DNA from: Tretioscincus oriximinensis | Lineage: Eukaryota; Chordata; Lepidosauria; Squamata; Gymnophthalmidae | Direction of reading: 5' to 3' | DNA: 64,000 nt | Assembly (NCBI GenBank): GCA_022410635.1 | Contig: JAJVDF010000002.1 | Coordinates: 6,484,950-6,548,949, forward strand | Shown: positions 41,099-51,967 of the stretch, in pieces | How the letters are laid out: every line of letters starts with the position of its first letter | Position numbering within the stretch: the stretch's first letter is position 1 | Program-made: the position numbers and the translations under genes | Notes under the pieces: generated by a model | What the model saw: the letters and a program-made list of their open reading frames with translations, nothing else | Databases searched by the model: none | Told to the model about the DNA's origin: nothing

Positions 41099-42226
41099 CT
41101 ACCGAGATAAATTAACAGCAGATTTTTTCCTTTGGTTTTCCACAGAGAAGGAAGTTCGGAGCGTTTCCATGGTTGTCACTATTTGAATAGAAGGTGCTGC
41201 ACTAGGTCTTCGGGAAAAAACCCTACAGTAGACTTCCCTAGATTTTTTTCGGAAATGTTTTCCTACAATGACATACACAATCGGATTAAGGCAACTGTTG
41301 CTGAAGCACCAAAAGTTTGAAATCTGAGTAGCCACATCAATAGCTTGTTCAACATCACACCCCGAAAGAACATTGGTTCGATGTAATGTATCCAAGAACG
41401 TTATGATCTGGAAAGGAAACCAGCAGATGACAAAAAGGAAGAGGACCGAGAGAACCAAGATGGTGGGTTTTTTCTCTGTCTGGTTAGCTTTGATCCTTGG
41501 AATGTCGTTGTTTCTTAAAACTCGGATGATCTGAATTGAACAAAAGATTATAATACAGAGTGGCATCAGAAAACCGACTGTGTTCAGCAGAGTGTTTGTT
41601 ATCACCATCCACTGCACTTCATACTGCGAAGGGTAATCCAGAAAGCAGGCTGTGACATTAAGCTGAACAAAATAATGTACCGATCTGAACATGAGGACAG
41701 GCGAACATAGGAAGGCTGCAGAAACCCAAATGACAAGGCAGTTCCATTTAGCACAGCAAGGTCGTCGCAGACGTCCCAGAGACATTGTTTTCACTAAAGC
41801 CAGGTAGCGGTCAATACTGACCATCACCAAAAAGTAAATACTGGTGTATAAGTTCATATAAAGCATTGTATGGATGACTTTACAAAGAGCAAGGCCAAAG
41901 GGCCATTGGAAATCCTTGTATATGTTGATAGCCCAGAAAGGCAAACCACTGAGTAACAGCAGATCAGCTGCTGCCAGGTTTCCCAAGTAAACTTCTGCCA
42001 CTGTGCAGCGACTCTTATGAAGACAGAAAACACTGAGGACAAAGATATTCTCTATCACACCCACAATAGTAAGAAGCCAGAAGAACGCAGGCTGCATGTT
42101 CAACAGCCATTGCCACTGAGGAGGCCAATGGCAGGATGAGTTTTTTGTGTTGTTCCCAAGGGACTCTATCACTCCAGGTTGCCAGGTGCTTGTAACACTA
42201 TAAAGACTTGTACCATTTTCAACCAT
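41099..42226 (-). CDS. BDKRB2: Bradykinin B2 receptor, main coding exon
   Basis: Class A GPCR for bradykinin-type kinins; the B2 receptor signals mainly through Gq at the plasma membrane in vasodilation and pain. 375 residues from ATG 42226-42224 to TAG 41101-41099. It has N-glycosylation sites NGT, NNT and NSS in the N-terminus and NVT in loop 2, and seven membrane segments. IENIFVLSVFCLHKSRCTVA and VYLGNLAAADLLLLSGLPFW are in TM1-2. C115 and C184 form the usual disulfide, DRY is at 129-131, CWFP at 258-261 and NPIVY at 304-308; a palmitoylable Cys is at 324. LRNN, VKTMS, FLDTLHR and METLRTSFSVE match B2 rather than B1. The start lies 12 bases inside the exon; codons upstream of 42238 are intronic. 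Human B2 also has a short coding segment in the preceding exon, not seen here. Confidence 0.95.
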   Translation of the reverse strand: MVENGTSLYSVTSTWQPGVIESLGNNTKNSSCHWPPQWQWLLNMQPAFFWLLTIVGVIENIFVLSVFCLHKSRCTVAEVYLGNLAAADLLLLSGLPFWAINIYKDFQWPFGLALCKVIHTMLYMNLYTSIYFLVMVSIDRYLALVKTMSLGRLRRPCCAKWNCLVIWVSAAFLCSPVLMFRSVHYFVQLNVTACFLDYPSQYEVQWMVITNTLLNTVGFLMPLCIIIFCSIQIIRVLRNNDIPRIKANQTEKKPTILVLSVLFLFVICWFPFQIITFLDTLHRTNVLSGCDVEQAIDVATQISNFWCFSNSCLNPIVYVIVGKHFRKKSREVYCRVFSRRPSAAPSIQIVTTMETLRTSFSVENQRKKSAVNLSR

Positions 42227-42260
42227 GACGGCAATTAACTGTAAAAAAAAAAGAAAAAAA
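42227..42260 (-). other. BDKRB2: BDKRB2 3' splice site
   Basis: Read on the - strand, a long T-rich tract ending TTTTTTACAG precedes TTAATTGCCGTCATG. The AG is at 42240-42239 and the exon starts at 42238, as expected for an intron just before the coding exon of B2. Confidence 0.8.
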
Positions 42261-43984
42261 GGAAGAAATAAATTTATGCTGCTTTCACAGCACAACATAT
42301 ATAGCAAAGGTAGAATGAAAACCAAGATTAAAAAGCAACAGAACCTTTGGTAAACAGAAAGTCATTCCACAATAAGAAGTGTCTTTATAAAGGGCTCCTG
42401 TTTGCCAGAGGAAATACTAAGGACTTTTAACTTCAGGAAGTGGTTGCTAAGAAACATTCCCATCAGCTGACTAGAAGGAACATAATCTGCCTTTTGAACT
42501 CCCATACCCAGGAGCAGGAAGTGCAAAAGCTCTCTTTACTAGCTCATCTGTGTTTTACATGGCTGCCCGCTTCTCTTCACTGTGATTAGGTTATGTGAGA
42601 AGTAGGGCACAGACAGGCTAGAATACAGAATCCATATTTTCTGCAGGAGTGCTGCTGCAGTGCAGGAATGATTGTGGACTACCTCAAAGCAGTCCATGCA
42701 AAATAAGCTAAGCTTTAAGAATGCTTTTTTGAGCAATTTGGGAATGTGGGCATCAAGTTCTATTTTCGTGCAGTAGAATCATTTTTTCTTATTCTACAGC
42801 AGCAGAAGAGGATGAAATCCTTGCTAGCTGTCAACTTTATTGAGTTTCTGGAGGGCAGGAAGGTTTTATCTGTTCTCAGATTTGCATAAAAATATAGTTT
42901 AAGGTCACACAGATGCTTAATTGGACCTTCCCATTTACCCTGTTGCATTTGTTGAAGAGTTTTGTTCTATATAAACTTCACTTCTCTTAGCAGTTTCATT
43001 TCTCAAAAACGTTTTCCTCAGAACTCATGGCCATTGCTGTTTCCATTTCCCCTTGTTCCTGATCAAGTCACTGCTAGATAAACACTCCAATATTTCTACT
43101 ACAATGTGCATAAACATTAACATTCCTTCCTTAAAAAAAATAGAAACATTTCAGATTCCTCCCTATATTCATTTTAATGCTAACAAACCACCTTCAAATA
43201 CTTGTAGTGAAAAGTCGTACTCAACAGCCATGGAAGGTTAAACAAGTCATCATAATGTGTGTGTATCACAGAATTATGAGCCGTAGTTCAGCAACTAGTG
43301 GTGAGCCATAGTTTAGTCACATGTCTGCTGATGCCGACGCTTGCATGCAGCCCACGACCTGCAGGTTGGACCACACTGCTGTAGGGAATAGTTCATGTAG
43401 AACACTTCCAGCTGGAATAGTCAATTCCTCCANTGCAGAAATGAAAATTAAAGGAGAGGAAAGGCTCACCCAGACTATAAACTGACAAACAAGCTTTAAA
43501 GCTTTATCCAGGTGCCCCCTAAGTCGCCTCCTCTTAATACACACCAATCCATACCACTTGGAACAGGGCTTTTCCTTTGGGTCATACAAAACAAAACTCA
43601 GATGATGTAAATTGTAAGTACTGGAATGTTTATGAGTACCGCATAAGGACCAGATGTCACATTTATTGCTTTTTCAAAAGAGATCATTTTGTAATTTATA
43701 TTAGTGGAATGGTTAGTCACTGTGTTTATGTTACTTCATGTTGTGCATGAAGTAGGTTTAACAATATGTTTATATTAAAGGATGACGAGGCTTTGGCTTC
43801 TAATTCAGCAATAAATTGTTCGAATTTTCTCTATTCTGAATCCAAAAGGGCAGTAAAAATGTCTTAGCTGATGGGGTCAATGGTCCATCTAATCTAACAA
43901 CGTTCTCAAAGTGGAAGCCTCTAGATATTTCTAGGTTGGTGAGAAAGGCAGAATGTTGAGAGTGGTTGAAATTTGCCTCCTCCT
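42261..43984. other. BDKRB2 5' side, unclassified
   Basis: Presumably intron upstream of the coding exon. No further exon, CpG island or named repeat recognised. The upstream exon(s) and promoter of BDKRB2 are not identified in the window. Confidence 0.35.
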
Positions 43985-44098
43985 TCTTCTTGAAGAATAC
44001 CCAGAATCACTTGCTGAGGCACTGTGTGAGATAGAATCCTGGACTAGATGAGCTGTGGCCTGATTCAGCAGGACTCTGTTTATGTTCTTATGAGTGGC
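43985..44098 (+). mobile_element. CR1 LINE 3' end
   Basis: GTGTGAGATAGAATCCTGGA, CTAGATGAGCTGTGGCC, CAGGACTCTG and TTATGTTCTTATG: canonical CR1 terminus. Confidence 0.8.
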
Positions 44099-44264
44099 TA
44101 TAAATACACACCTTTAAATACATATCTTGCTGTGCTTACAGTCTCCTGACAGCTCCAAAGGAGATGGGAGTAAATGATAATGTTTTCCATATGACAGCTG
44201 TATTTTATGTTTATTCAGACTATTTTTCATTCCTAATTTCTGAAGCCTTATTGCTTCTGTCTAA

Positions 44265-44480
44265 ATCCAGCATTCTGTTTCACATAGTGGCCCAATAACT
44301 GTTTCTGGGCATTCGCAAGGAGCATAAGGAAGAAGACTTGCTCTCAAACCTCTGCTAATGGCATTCAAAGGCACCTATCTCTTCAACCTGAAGAAAGTAT
44401 CTAATCATCCAAGTAACCACTGGTATAACTTGTCTCCATAAATTTGTCCACCCATCTCTTAAAGCCAATCTTTCTCCTTG
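44265..44480 (-). mobile_element. CR1 LINE 3' UTR fragment
   Basis: TCCAGCATTCTGTTTCACAT, GTGGCCCAATAACTG and ATTTGTCCACCCATCTCTTAA in antisense CR1 order. Confidence 0.65.
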
Positions 44481-45302
44481 AATAATTCCCCTTTGTTTTC
44501 TATGAATGCTTTTTCATTGGGTAAAAATCTATGCGCAGTGGGAAGGCCTGTAGCATTCTCAGTGCAGGTTTTAACCCAATGAAAAGGCTTTCAGGGACAA
44601 TAAAGGGGAACTAGAGACCATCACAACCGGATAGACACCATAGAAAGGCGTGGGGACAATCAACTACCAACAGCAACACATTTCCTCATCTAAGATTGAA
44701 TTCAAAATACAATGGAACAATGCAAGTGCCAAGGGACCTGCTTTTTGTTGTTAGATCAAGACAGGATTAAGGAGGAGCTAGCCAGAGACATTGCCTTTGT
44801 TAGAATTCTTGTTCTACAAACAAGAAAACCAGCAACTTGCAAAGACTTGGAAAGCTTTTCCGACAATAGTCCATTCACCCAGCTGATAATTCCTCACGGA
44901 TCTGATCACCAGAATGTTTTGGAAAACATTGTGACACGTGTAGCATGCATTTGATACAACTGATTTTGCCTATGATGCTTCATGCTACTAACTTTTTTTC
45001 TTTTGTTAGGCTGCAATCTTACTCTAAAAGTATAGTCCGTCTCAAGGACAGACAGGGATATCGCCAGAATTAGATTCTGGCTAGGGATTTTTAAAAGATC
45101 AAGTATTCAAATTCAAACCCCAAAGATCTGACGGTTGGGAATCGATATATGTGAGTTGTGGTGCTGAACTGGGAAAGGACTGTGGATGTCTCATGGCCCA
45201 ACAGTATTGAATAAAGAGAAGAACTTCCCAATCATCACAGAGGCCCATGGGACAGNCATGGAGAGGGCTGAGTGTCCTGTACTGACCTCAGCTTCAGCCA
45301 AC
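44481..45302. other. Intergenic, unclassified
   Basis: Near 44505-44585 GAATGCTTTTTCATTGGG and CCCAATGAAAAGGCTTTC are inverted relative to each other. No gene recognised. Confidence 0.35.
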
Positions 45303-45400
45303 CTACATAAGAATAGCCATACTGGATCAGGCCACAGCCCATCAAGTCTAGCATTCTGTGTCACACAGAGGCCCACCAGATGAACCTGGCTGTTCAAAAA
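45303..45400 (-). mobile_element. CR1 LINE 3' end fragment
   Basis: AAGAATAGCCATACTGGATC, AGGCCACAGCCCATCAAG and AGCATTCTGTGTCACACAG match the terminus at 28.98 kb. Confidence 0.8.
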
Positions 45401-45637
45401 CAAAACAGAGCAAAAAACCATCGGGTGTCCCAAGTACAAATACAAAACAAAAATATACAAATAGTAAGGTTGTCAAGATATATTTAAAACAATATCAATA
45501 GTCCACAGTATTCAAAGCATAAAAGTGGAGCTGCCCAATATAGTGCTTCAGTCCAAAAGAATAGGATAAAAGTCCAATGGTATAAATTACAATAACAAAA
45601 TCCTCAGGTAATGTAAGTGCAGATTTCTTTGGATGAA

Positions 45638-46240
45638 ATGTATAGAATCCTGGGATGTATCAAGAGGGGCATAGAATCTCACTCACGTGAAGTAATTATT
45701 CCTCTCTACAGTACTTTGGTACGACCACACTTGGAATACTGTGTTCAGTTCTGGGGCCCCTAATTTAAAAAGGACATTGATAAACTAGGGCAAGTACAAA
45801 AGAGAGTTACAAGGATGGTGAGTGGTCTGGAAACCAGGTCCTATGAGGAACAGTTAAAGGATCTAGGGATGTTTAGTCTGCAAAAGAGAAGACTGAGAGG
45901 AGACCTGATAGCTGTCTACAAATATGTGAAGGGCTGTAACAGAGCAGAGGGATCAGCACTGTTCTTATTAGCACATGGAAGAACTAGAAACAATGGAATG
46001 AAACTGCAAGGGAGTAGATTTAGATTAGATATCAGAAAAAACTTTCTAACAGTCAGGGTGATAAATAAGTGGAACAGTTTGCCACAGGGGGTGGTGAGTT
46101 CGCCTTCCCTGGAAGTCTTCAAACAGAGACTGGACAGTCATCTTTCTGGGATTGTTTAATGAATCCTGCATCGAGCAGGGGGTTGGACCCGATGACCCTG
46201 GAGGTCCCTTCCAACTCTAAGATTCTATGATTCTATAAGG
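45638..46240 (+). mobile_element. CR1 LINE 3' part with intact C-terminal ORF2
   Basis: Sense CR1: [14 protein letters not shown] text at 45735-45765 followed by a 114-codon open frame (45815-46159) reading [20 protein letters not shown] and VINKWNSLPQGVVSSPSLEV. It ends GGACCCGATGACCCTGGAGG and the octamer repeat GATTCTATGATTCTAT. The frame is an ORF2 remnant, not a host gene. Confidence 0.9.
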
Positions 46241-46275
46241 TCCTTCTGTCTTCAAAAAAAGGTGGAGGCTAGATG

Positions 46276-46303
46276 CGTTTCGACCTAATGGTCTTCCTCA
46301 GTG
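46276..46303 (-). ncRNA. Hammerhead ribozyme-like motif, second family
   Basis: On the - strand: CTGAGGA (46295-46301 reversed), stem II GACC/GGTC with loop ATTA, GAAA (46278-46281 reversed), then CGCATC. Known Penelope/retrozyme hammerheads carry ACGCGTC here, so this copy has one G-to-A change typical of CpG decay. U16.1 and the cleavage C are kept. Stem I is weak. Confidence 0.5.
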
Positions 46304-46544
46304 GTTTATTAATGCGTTATATGTATGGACTTGAAATTGCCACATATTAATGGGCTCAATTCAAAGTTTGCACTTCCACAGTAATTTAAAAAGCTTCAGC
46401 AAGACTCTAAGATTACGTTTTAGAGTCTTGCTGGAGCTTTTTAAATTACTGTGGGAGTGCAAAATTTGCATGCAAAGAAATCTGCACTTACATTACCTGA
46501 GGATTTTATTACTGTAATTTACGGAGGCAGTGTCAAGAGATTCA

Positions 46545-46860
46545 TCTTAGTAGTTATTGATACACTTGGCTTCCATGAACTTGTCTAATCCTATNTTAAA
46601 GCTATCCAGGTTCTAGTTACCACCAGTTCTTCCGGAATTAAATTCCGCAGAATGACTTTCCGGGTGAAAAATATTTTCCCTTGTCTGTCCTAGCTCTTAG
46701 TGTGTGATATCAATTTTTTTTCTCTGTTTGCCTTTTTCACCTCATGTGCGATTTTATAGACTTCAATCAGTTTAACTCATTACAGTCTGATTTCATAAGG
46801 GAGGTGGCTGCAACCCCTTGGCCATTCTTGTTGCCTTTTTGGGAGCAAGATTGAAAAATG
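46545..46860 (-). mobile_element. CR1 LINE 3' fragment
   Basis: TTGATACACTTGGCTTCCAT, GAATTAAATTCCGCAGAATG, AAATATTTTCCCTTGTCTG and TTCATAAGGGAGGTGGCTGC follow antisense CR1. Confidence 0.75.
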
Positions 46861-47109
46861 AGGCTGTTTGCTTGTAAAGCTCCTTAAGATCACAAATAAA
46901 TGTAACTGTGTTTCTGGTTTTATTGGAAGTGCCAAAACCTGGACTGTCAGAAATCACAACCTGATCAAAGCACTAATCTATCATAACTAGAGAAACTGGG
47001 CTAATTAGTAATTATGGGAATTACTAAAATCCTAGATCTTCATGGTTTTGCAGATCCATAGAACTTACAGATAAAAGTTGAAATAATGAGTGCCTGTACA
47101 GACCATGAG

Positions 47110-47340
47110 ACATTCTAGCAATTAGATTTTGTAGNCCTTTAGAGAATAACAAGAAAAAGGTAGACAGCATTAGCTTTTGTAGACAAATTTAATTCTTCAG
47201 ATGCTATGGAGATTCCATAGCTTCCAAAATTGACTTGTCTGTGAAAGCTCATGATGCCTACCCATTTTGTTAAAATTGTGTTATGAAATATCTTGGTAGA
47301 AATTATGAATCCAAACTAATACAGCTATTTCTTTGAGATC
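47110..47340. mobile_element. Old palindromic Penelope-end copy
   Basis: Left half carries AGCTTTTGTAGACAAATTT and TTCTTCAGATGC. The right half is inverted with TTGACTTGTCTGTGAAAGCT, CATGATGCCTACCC and CCAAACTAATACAGCTATTTC. Cores are decayed, but the head-to-head order is that of the younger copies at 27.2 and 52.0 kb. Confidence 0.6.
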
Positions 47341-47599
47341 ACGAGTAGTAAAGAATAGAGGAGATACATTCCTCTTCTGCACCTAGCATAACACAAGTCA
47401 CTGATTTTGGACACAGAAAAGTTTCCATTTCCCCCTTTTGTTTCAGTATGCTGCATGGACAAATGCATGTATTTTTATTTAGCTTCATATGTTTCCTGAA
47501 TTTTTCCTTGTAACATGTTTCACAGTGCATTTATAAAAATTAAATGGAAAGGAACTTTCAAAATAGTATCACTGAGTGAAGTCAATGACACAAATAACA

Positions 47600-48490
47600 T
47601 TGCCGCAGATGGCTAATCAGACAAGGGACAACAGAGTAAAGGATGAGATTTATTGAACAAGAAAACCTAAATGCAAAACCGTAACAATACACATTACCTG
47701 GTATAGACTAATCATAGCAAATAAAGTTCAACAGAGCGTAACTGTCAAATAATCCAGAGATACATAGTATTACAATGAACAATAAAACTCAACCTTAAAA
47801 CCAAAAGTGGAGAGAAATAGGCCATGGCATGAAATAGGAGTGTGGCAGTGCAGGACCTCGGTCAACTTCCAGTCAGCCATCTGGCCTGACCACTATTAAA
47901 TCAGCCCATGCCTTGACATGGCGACGCCCCCTTGGTTGCCTGCCCCGATGGCGAGACCAGCCTCATCCATTCTGCTAGCTTGGGATCTGGACAGACAGCC
48001 CGTGGTGAGGGTCCATGGCTGTTTACTTTCTTGGTGCACCCGGCCATGGTGGTCTGCCCATCCTGAGCCCTCAGCAGGCAACAAAGCGGCTCACCCTTTG
48101 GGTGCACTGCTTAGGCCCAAAGCTTGAGGCGGCAAACCGTTGAGGATCAAGGAAATTGAATGGGGCTCTTAAGGAACCATCCTGTGTATAGCTTCCCCCC
48201 TCATNACTCTGGAGTTGTGTTCAGCCACGCCCATCCCCAAGGTAGGCTCCACAACTCCTGAAACCTTTTATGTGGGGCCCTCAAGACCCACATAAAAGTC
48301 AGCTGGCTCTGCCCTCATCACTCCCGGCTGCGACAGAGAGCGAGGCTAGAGCGCCCAGCCGACGCTGGTGAGGAGACCAGGGAAAAAAGACTCCCACGTC
48401 TGATCACCACTGCAGCAAAAGGAAGCCCTTTCGATCGGCTGTAGGTGAGCTTCCCTTATTGTGTTAGGTACTTTGTGGGTTAGGTCTTTC
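47600..48490. other. Unclassified block with GC-rich centre
   Basis: On the - strand CAATAAATCTCATCC lies at 47645-47665, so this could be an LTR-type element. The centre (47880-48450) is markedly GC-rich with CpGs. No coding similarity recognised; open frames over it lack family features. Confidence 0.3.
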
Positions 48491-48599
48491 ATCTATATAA
48501 GCAAACATAGTAATATCAAAGGAAACACACAATACAGTTCTATTTTCACATCCTACAACTATATCAAACAATTTAAAATATGAAGTGAAAAGTATGGAT

Positions 48600-48785
48600 A
48601 GAGAAAAATACTGGAACCAAAGGACACTCTATGAACCTGATGAGGGAAAATTTAGGGCTGAGCAAGTTAAGTATTTTTTTTCACCCAGAGAGTCATTGGT
48701 CTCTGGAACTTTAAGGGAGGCTTAGACAAATTAATAGAGGACAGGTGTATCAATGGTTATTAGGATGTATACAAACACTAGTGGT
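48600..48785 (+). mobile_element. CR1 LINE fragment
   Basis: TTTTTCACCCAGAGAGTCAT, AGGCTTAGACAAATTAATAG and GAGGACAGGTGTATCAATGG: diverged CR1 3' region. Confidence 0.6.
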
Positions 48786-49129
48786 TTAATTTCATGGTGA
48801 ATGGATTCTTCAAACACCCAGGGATTTGTATTTGAATTCAAATGTGTTCNCAAAAAAGGATGCCCATGTTTGACAGTTTCCATGAGAAAAAAAAAACAAG
48901 CACAATTTGCTCAGTATATGTTTATAATTGCTAAGTATAATTCGGTTCATTTGTATCTTAATATGCAAGACAACACGTATGGTTCGACCCAAACACATTA
49001 AAACATGAATGGTTAACAGTCAACCTTGCACATGAATCAAACTTTGTATATCTGTTATAGCAATTAAAATGGGTATTTAGATACTGTCTACAGATTGGAG
49101 AAAAAGAGAGAGAAAGGAAATTCCTTTAA

Positions 49130-49260
49130 AGGCCATTTGCCCTTAAGTGAAGTGAGATCCCCAGAATCAATTGGTGGTCCACTTTGTGAAACAGGATCCT
49201 GAACTAGATGGGTTGTGAGTCAAATCCTCACGGCTCCTCCATTCTTGTGTTCCAATCAAG
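49130..49260 (+). mobile_element. CR1 LINE 3' end
   Basis: CACTTTGTGAAACAGGATCC, TGAACTAGATGGGTTGTG and ATTCTTGTGTTC. Confidence 0.6.
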
Positions 49261-49299
49261 TTGCTGGAGGAACTGTGAATAAAGGCTACAATATCTGAG

Positions 49300-49735
49300 G
49301 CATTTTTACTTTAGGAATGAGGAGACTCAGAGGAGATGTGATGGATAACTATAAATTAATGCACTGTGCTGACAAGGAGAATAAGGAGTAATTCTTCTCC
49401 CAAATACAAGAATGGAATAGACCACCAGTACAAACCTCAAAAATGACACACTGAATTTATAAGCATGTTTATCAAGCCTTCGTTAAGCTAGATTTTAGGA
49501 GACCACACACAGAATAAAGCAACAATTTATTTTTATAAGGAACTCCTCATCCTAATCCTTCATGGTGATGGGAATTTACTACCAGAAAGGGTGTGCTCAT
49601 TAGCAGCTTCAATAGTTTTAANATACGATTAGACAAATTGATGGAAGACAAGTGTATCAATAGCTACTAGGATGGTTGTTTTGATACTGCCTCTGTGATG
49701 GAGTATTCTTGAAAAACCATTTGTAGGAGAAGATT
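49300..49735 (+). mobile_element. CR1 LINE fragment, diverged
   Basis: AATGAGGAGACTCAGAGGAG, ATGTGATGGATAACTATAAA (ORF2 end) and later CTTCAATAGTTTTAA, GACAAATTGATGGAAGACAA and TACTAGGATGGTTGTTTTG. Confidence 0.65.
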
Positions 49736-49739
49736 TTAA

Positions 49740-49925
49740 TAACATAGGAACTTAAGAAGAGTCATACTGGACTGGGTCAGAGCCCATCTAGTCCAGCATT
49801 CTNTCTCACACAGAGACCCACTAGATGCACCTGGGCAGTCTGAACAGAGGAAAGTAAAATATGTAGCTGTTCAAGACTCCCTGCAAATGGTATTTCACGA
49901 GTCCTGCCTGTTGTTCCATCCAGGA
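49740..49925 (-). mobile_element. CR1 LINE 3' UTR fragment
   Basis: ATAGGAACTTAAGAAGAGTC, CCATCTAGTCCAGCATTCT, GACCCACTAGATGCACCTG. Antisense, and the adjoining + strand CR1 end resumes at about 49945. Confidence 0.8.
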
Positions 49926-49944
49926 GGCAGGATGCCTTCTTCTA

Positions 49945-50030
49945 CTTGAGAGTGCCCAGGGCAATTTGTGGGTAACTGAGAGAGATGGGCTGTGGTCTGA
50001 TTCTGCAGGGCTCTTCTTACGTTATTATGA
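49945..50030 (+). mobile_element. CR1 LINE 3' end
   Basis: GAGATGGGCTGTGGTCTGAT, CTGCAGGGCTCTTCTTACG: sense CR1 terminus interrupted by the antisense copy at 49740-49925. Confidence 0.65.
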
Positions 50031-50920
50031 ATTAAGCTTCTTTACAATGATATCTATTTTTTATTTGTGATTCAGGGAAATATATAGACAATCTTGTATA
50101 GAAACCTTGGGTTACTTCACAATGAGGACAAGCTGCAAACATCTGTGTTTGTTCTACTGTAGTTTTAATTTGTTTGCACTTCAGTTTTTGAGCTACAAAT
50201 CCAAAGACATTCTGGACTGTGGTTTTTTTTATTTCTCTTGTGTAGCATAATGGTACCATCAGATGCAAGTTAGAGAATAGAACAGCCTGGAAGAGCCCTA
50301 CCATTTGCTCTTCAAAGTGAGGGGAAGACAACGAAGTGAGTCACAAAATTGAGTGGCTTCCCAAAGATGGGCAGTATGGAAAGAGGAACAGAACAGAATA
50401 ACCAGATTGACACAATAGCCCTTTCTACACTGAGTCTTATTCCAGGATATAGATCTCAAAATAGAGATCAGCCATCAGCACAGTAATGTAGCTGATGGCA
50501 GGTCCCAGTCTGCACTAACATGAGGATAGTAGATCCTTATTCTGAAATGTATTCCAAAATCGGATCCTGAACAGAAAGTTTATTACTGGCAAAATAGCTG
50601 CATTTCCTCTCCCTCATACAGGGTACAAATGAAAGTGATCATTTTTGTCAGGCTTCAAAGAATGCAGGTGAACAAATAAACCTAAACCAGTATCATTTGA
50701 TCATAAAAGCAAAGGTATTGGTCCTATCCTTGCCAGCTCCTTTGTCACAGAATTTCCTTTATCCTGGACCAAAGTCAATTGTGATTCTGTCCTCACATAC
50801 CTATCTAAGTCCACATTATCACAGCAAGAAGTTTTGGAGAACTGTATTCACGTCACACTGGACATCTGGGAACTTCCTCAGCACATTTCATGTGAAGTTT
50901 CTTGATTGGCTGCTCCCAGC
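50031..50920. other. Intergenic, unclassified
   Basis: A 99-codon - strand open frame at 50032-50331 has no motif that I recognise and no visible splice or promoter context. Nothing else named. Confidence 0.35.
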
Positions 50921-50926
50921 ATCTTT

Positions 50927-50990
50927 GGGTGAGAAAAGCAGGGTACACAACCCCCGTTGTTCTTCTTCCTCATCTTCTTCTGCCCACTAT
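50927..50990 (+). repeat. SINE 3' tail
   Basis: GGTGAGAAAAGCAGGGTACAC followed by TTCTTCTTCCTCATCTTCTTC, the tail type of the SINEs at 32 and 61.6 kb. Confidence 0.55.
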
Positions 50991-51967
50991 TAGCTGGTTA
51001 TAATTGTTACTAACCAAGAATTGAACAGTGCCTGATGCCATGGATAAGCATCACCTGACTCAAAGATGTCAAAGCTGGTATTTTCTATTGTCATATCTAC
51101 TCATAAGGCGCACCTAACAGGTAGGCCACATGAATACTCATCTATGAACAAATTCCAAAAAGAGCCACTCTAGGATTGTCCATTTCACTTGATTATGCCA
51201 AGAAACTACCTCAAAGATTTTTTAAAGNAGACAATCCTAGATTATCCCTCTTGGAAAAGAAAATGGCTTCATAGTTAATCGAAGCTGGTGGATAAGCACC
51301 CCAAATCAAGCCCAACCTGCTGAGTTAAGATGAAATTGGTTTTGAAAAAGAAAGCAACAAAGACACTTCATGCTGTGCAACCCCCCCCCCCCACACACAC
51401 ACACAGAACCAAAACATTTAGCTCAGTAGACTGCCAAGTGCTCTGAAATCATTCCTTTCCATTGTCCCTGAAATCTAGGGCTTGGGAAAATGCACTTCTT
51501 TAACAGCAGGAGGGCTTAATCTTGCCTGCCATATCTGACAATAATTCCCCAGAGATTCACTTGCCATTTTTATTCATGGCCACCTTTGAGCTACAGCCTC
51601 TTATTTGTCATTTTGCTTTTCAACAAAAGCAGACATAAAAGTTGGNTTTACCAAATCCCTTCTTTGTGGAAGATTCTGTTCTGCCATATTAAGCCAACTT
51701 TTTCCTTCTCCTTGTATTCTTATCTTTATGATTTATTTTCTGAAAGCGGAGCATAATCTTGAAATTACAGAAATGAATGACAAGACTGCTTTTAACCAGA
51801 GGCATAAATCTGTTCCATTGTGTTGGAANAAGCAACAAGGGCATTTTCTTCCTTCCTTTTCCTTTTTATAATGAGCATCACACACACAGACACACCAGGT
51901 ATCATCGACACATTCCCTCCTAACAAGATGTGAATTACCAAAACAGAGGCATTCATGGGTGCAAAAC
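50991..51967. other. Intergenic, unclassified; C-run and CA microsatellite
   Basis: At 51380-51406 a poly(C) run is followed by (CA)n. No gene recognised. Confidence 0.45.

Larger units (their letters stand above)
45410..46525. mobile_element. Palindromic hammerhead-bearing element split by CR1
   Basis: Arms 45584-45630 and 46474-46520 are reverse complements at 45 of 47 positions (core AATCCTCAGGTAATGTAAGT). Between them lie the inserted CR1 (about 45638-46240), a hammerhead-like motif (46276-46301, - strand) and a further hairpin at 46366-46465 (GTAATTTAAAAAGCTTCAGC against GCTGGAGCTTTTTAAATTAC). The arrangement resembles Penelope-type inverted units of a second family; the family assignment is inference. 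Confidence 0.55.

Noticed and set aside
42227..42325. Longer BDKRB2 start at 42325
   Set aside because: The extra 33 codons cross a polypyrimidine tract and AG splice acceptor; they are intronic.
45815..46159. 114-codon frame as a gene
   Set aside because: Intact C-terminal CR1 ORF2 followed by the CR1 3' octamer repeat.
50032..50331. 99-codon - strand frame
   Set aside because: No recognisable domain, start context or splice signals; left as unclassified.
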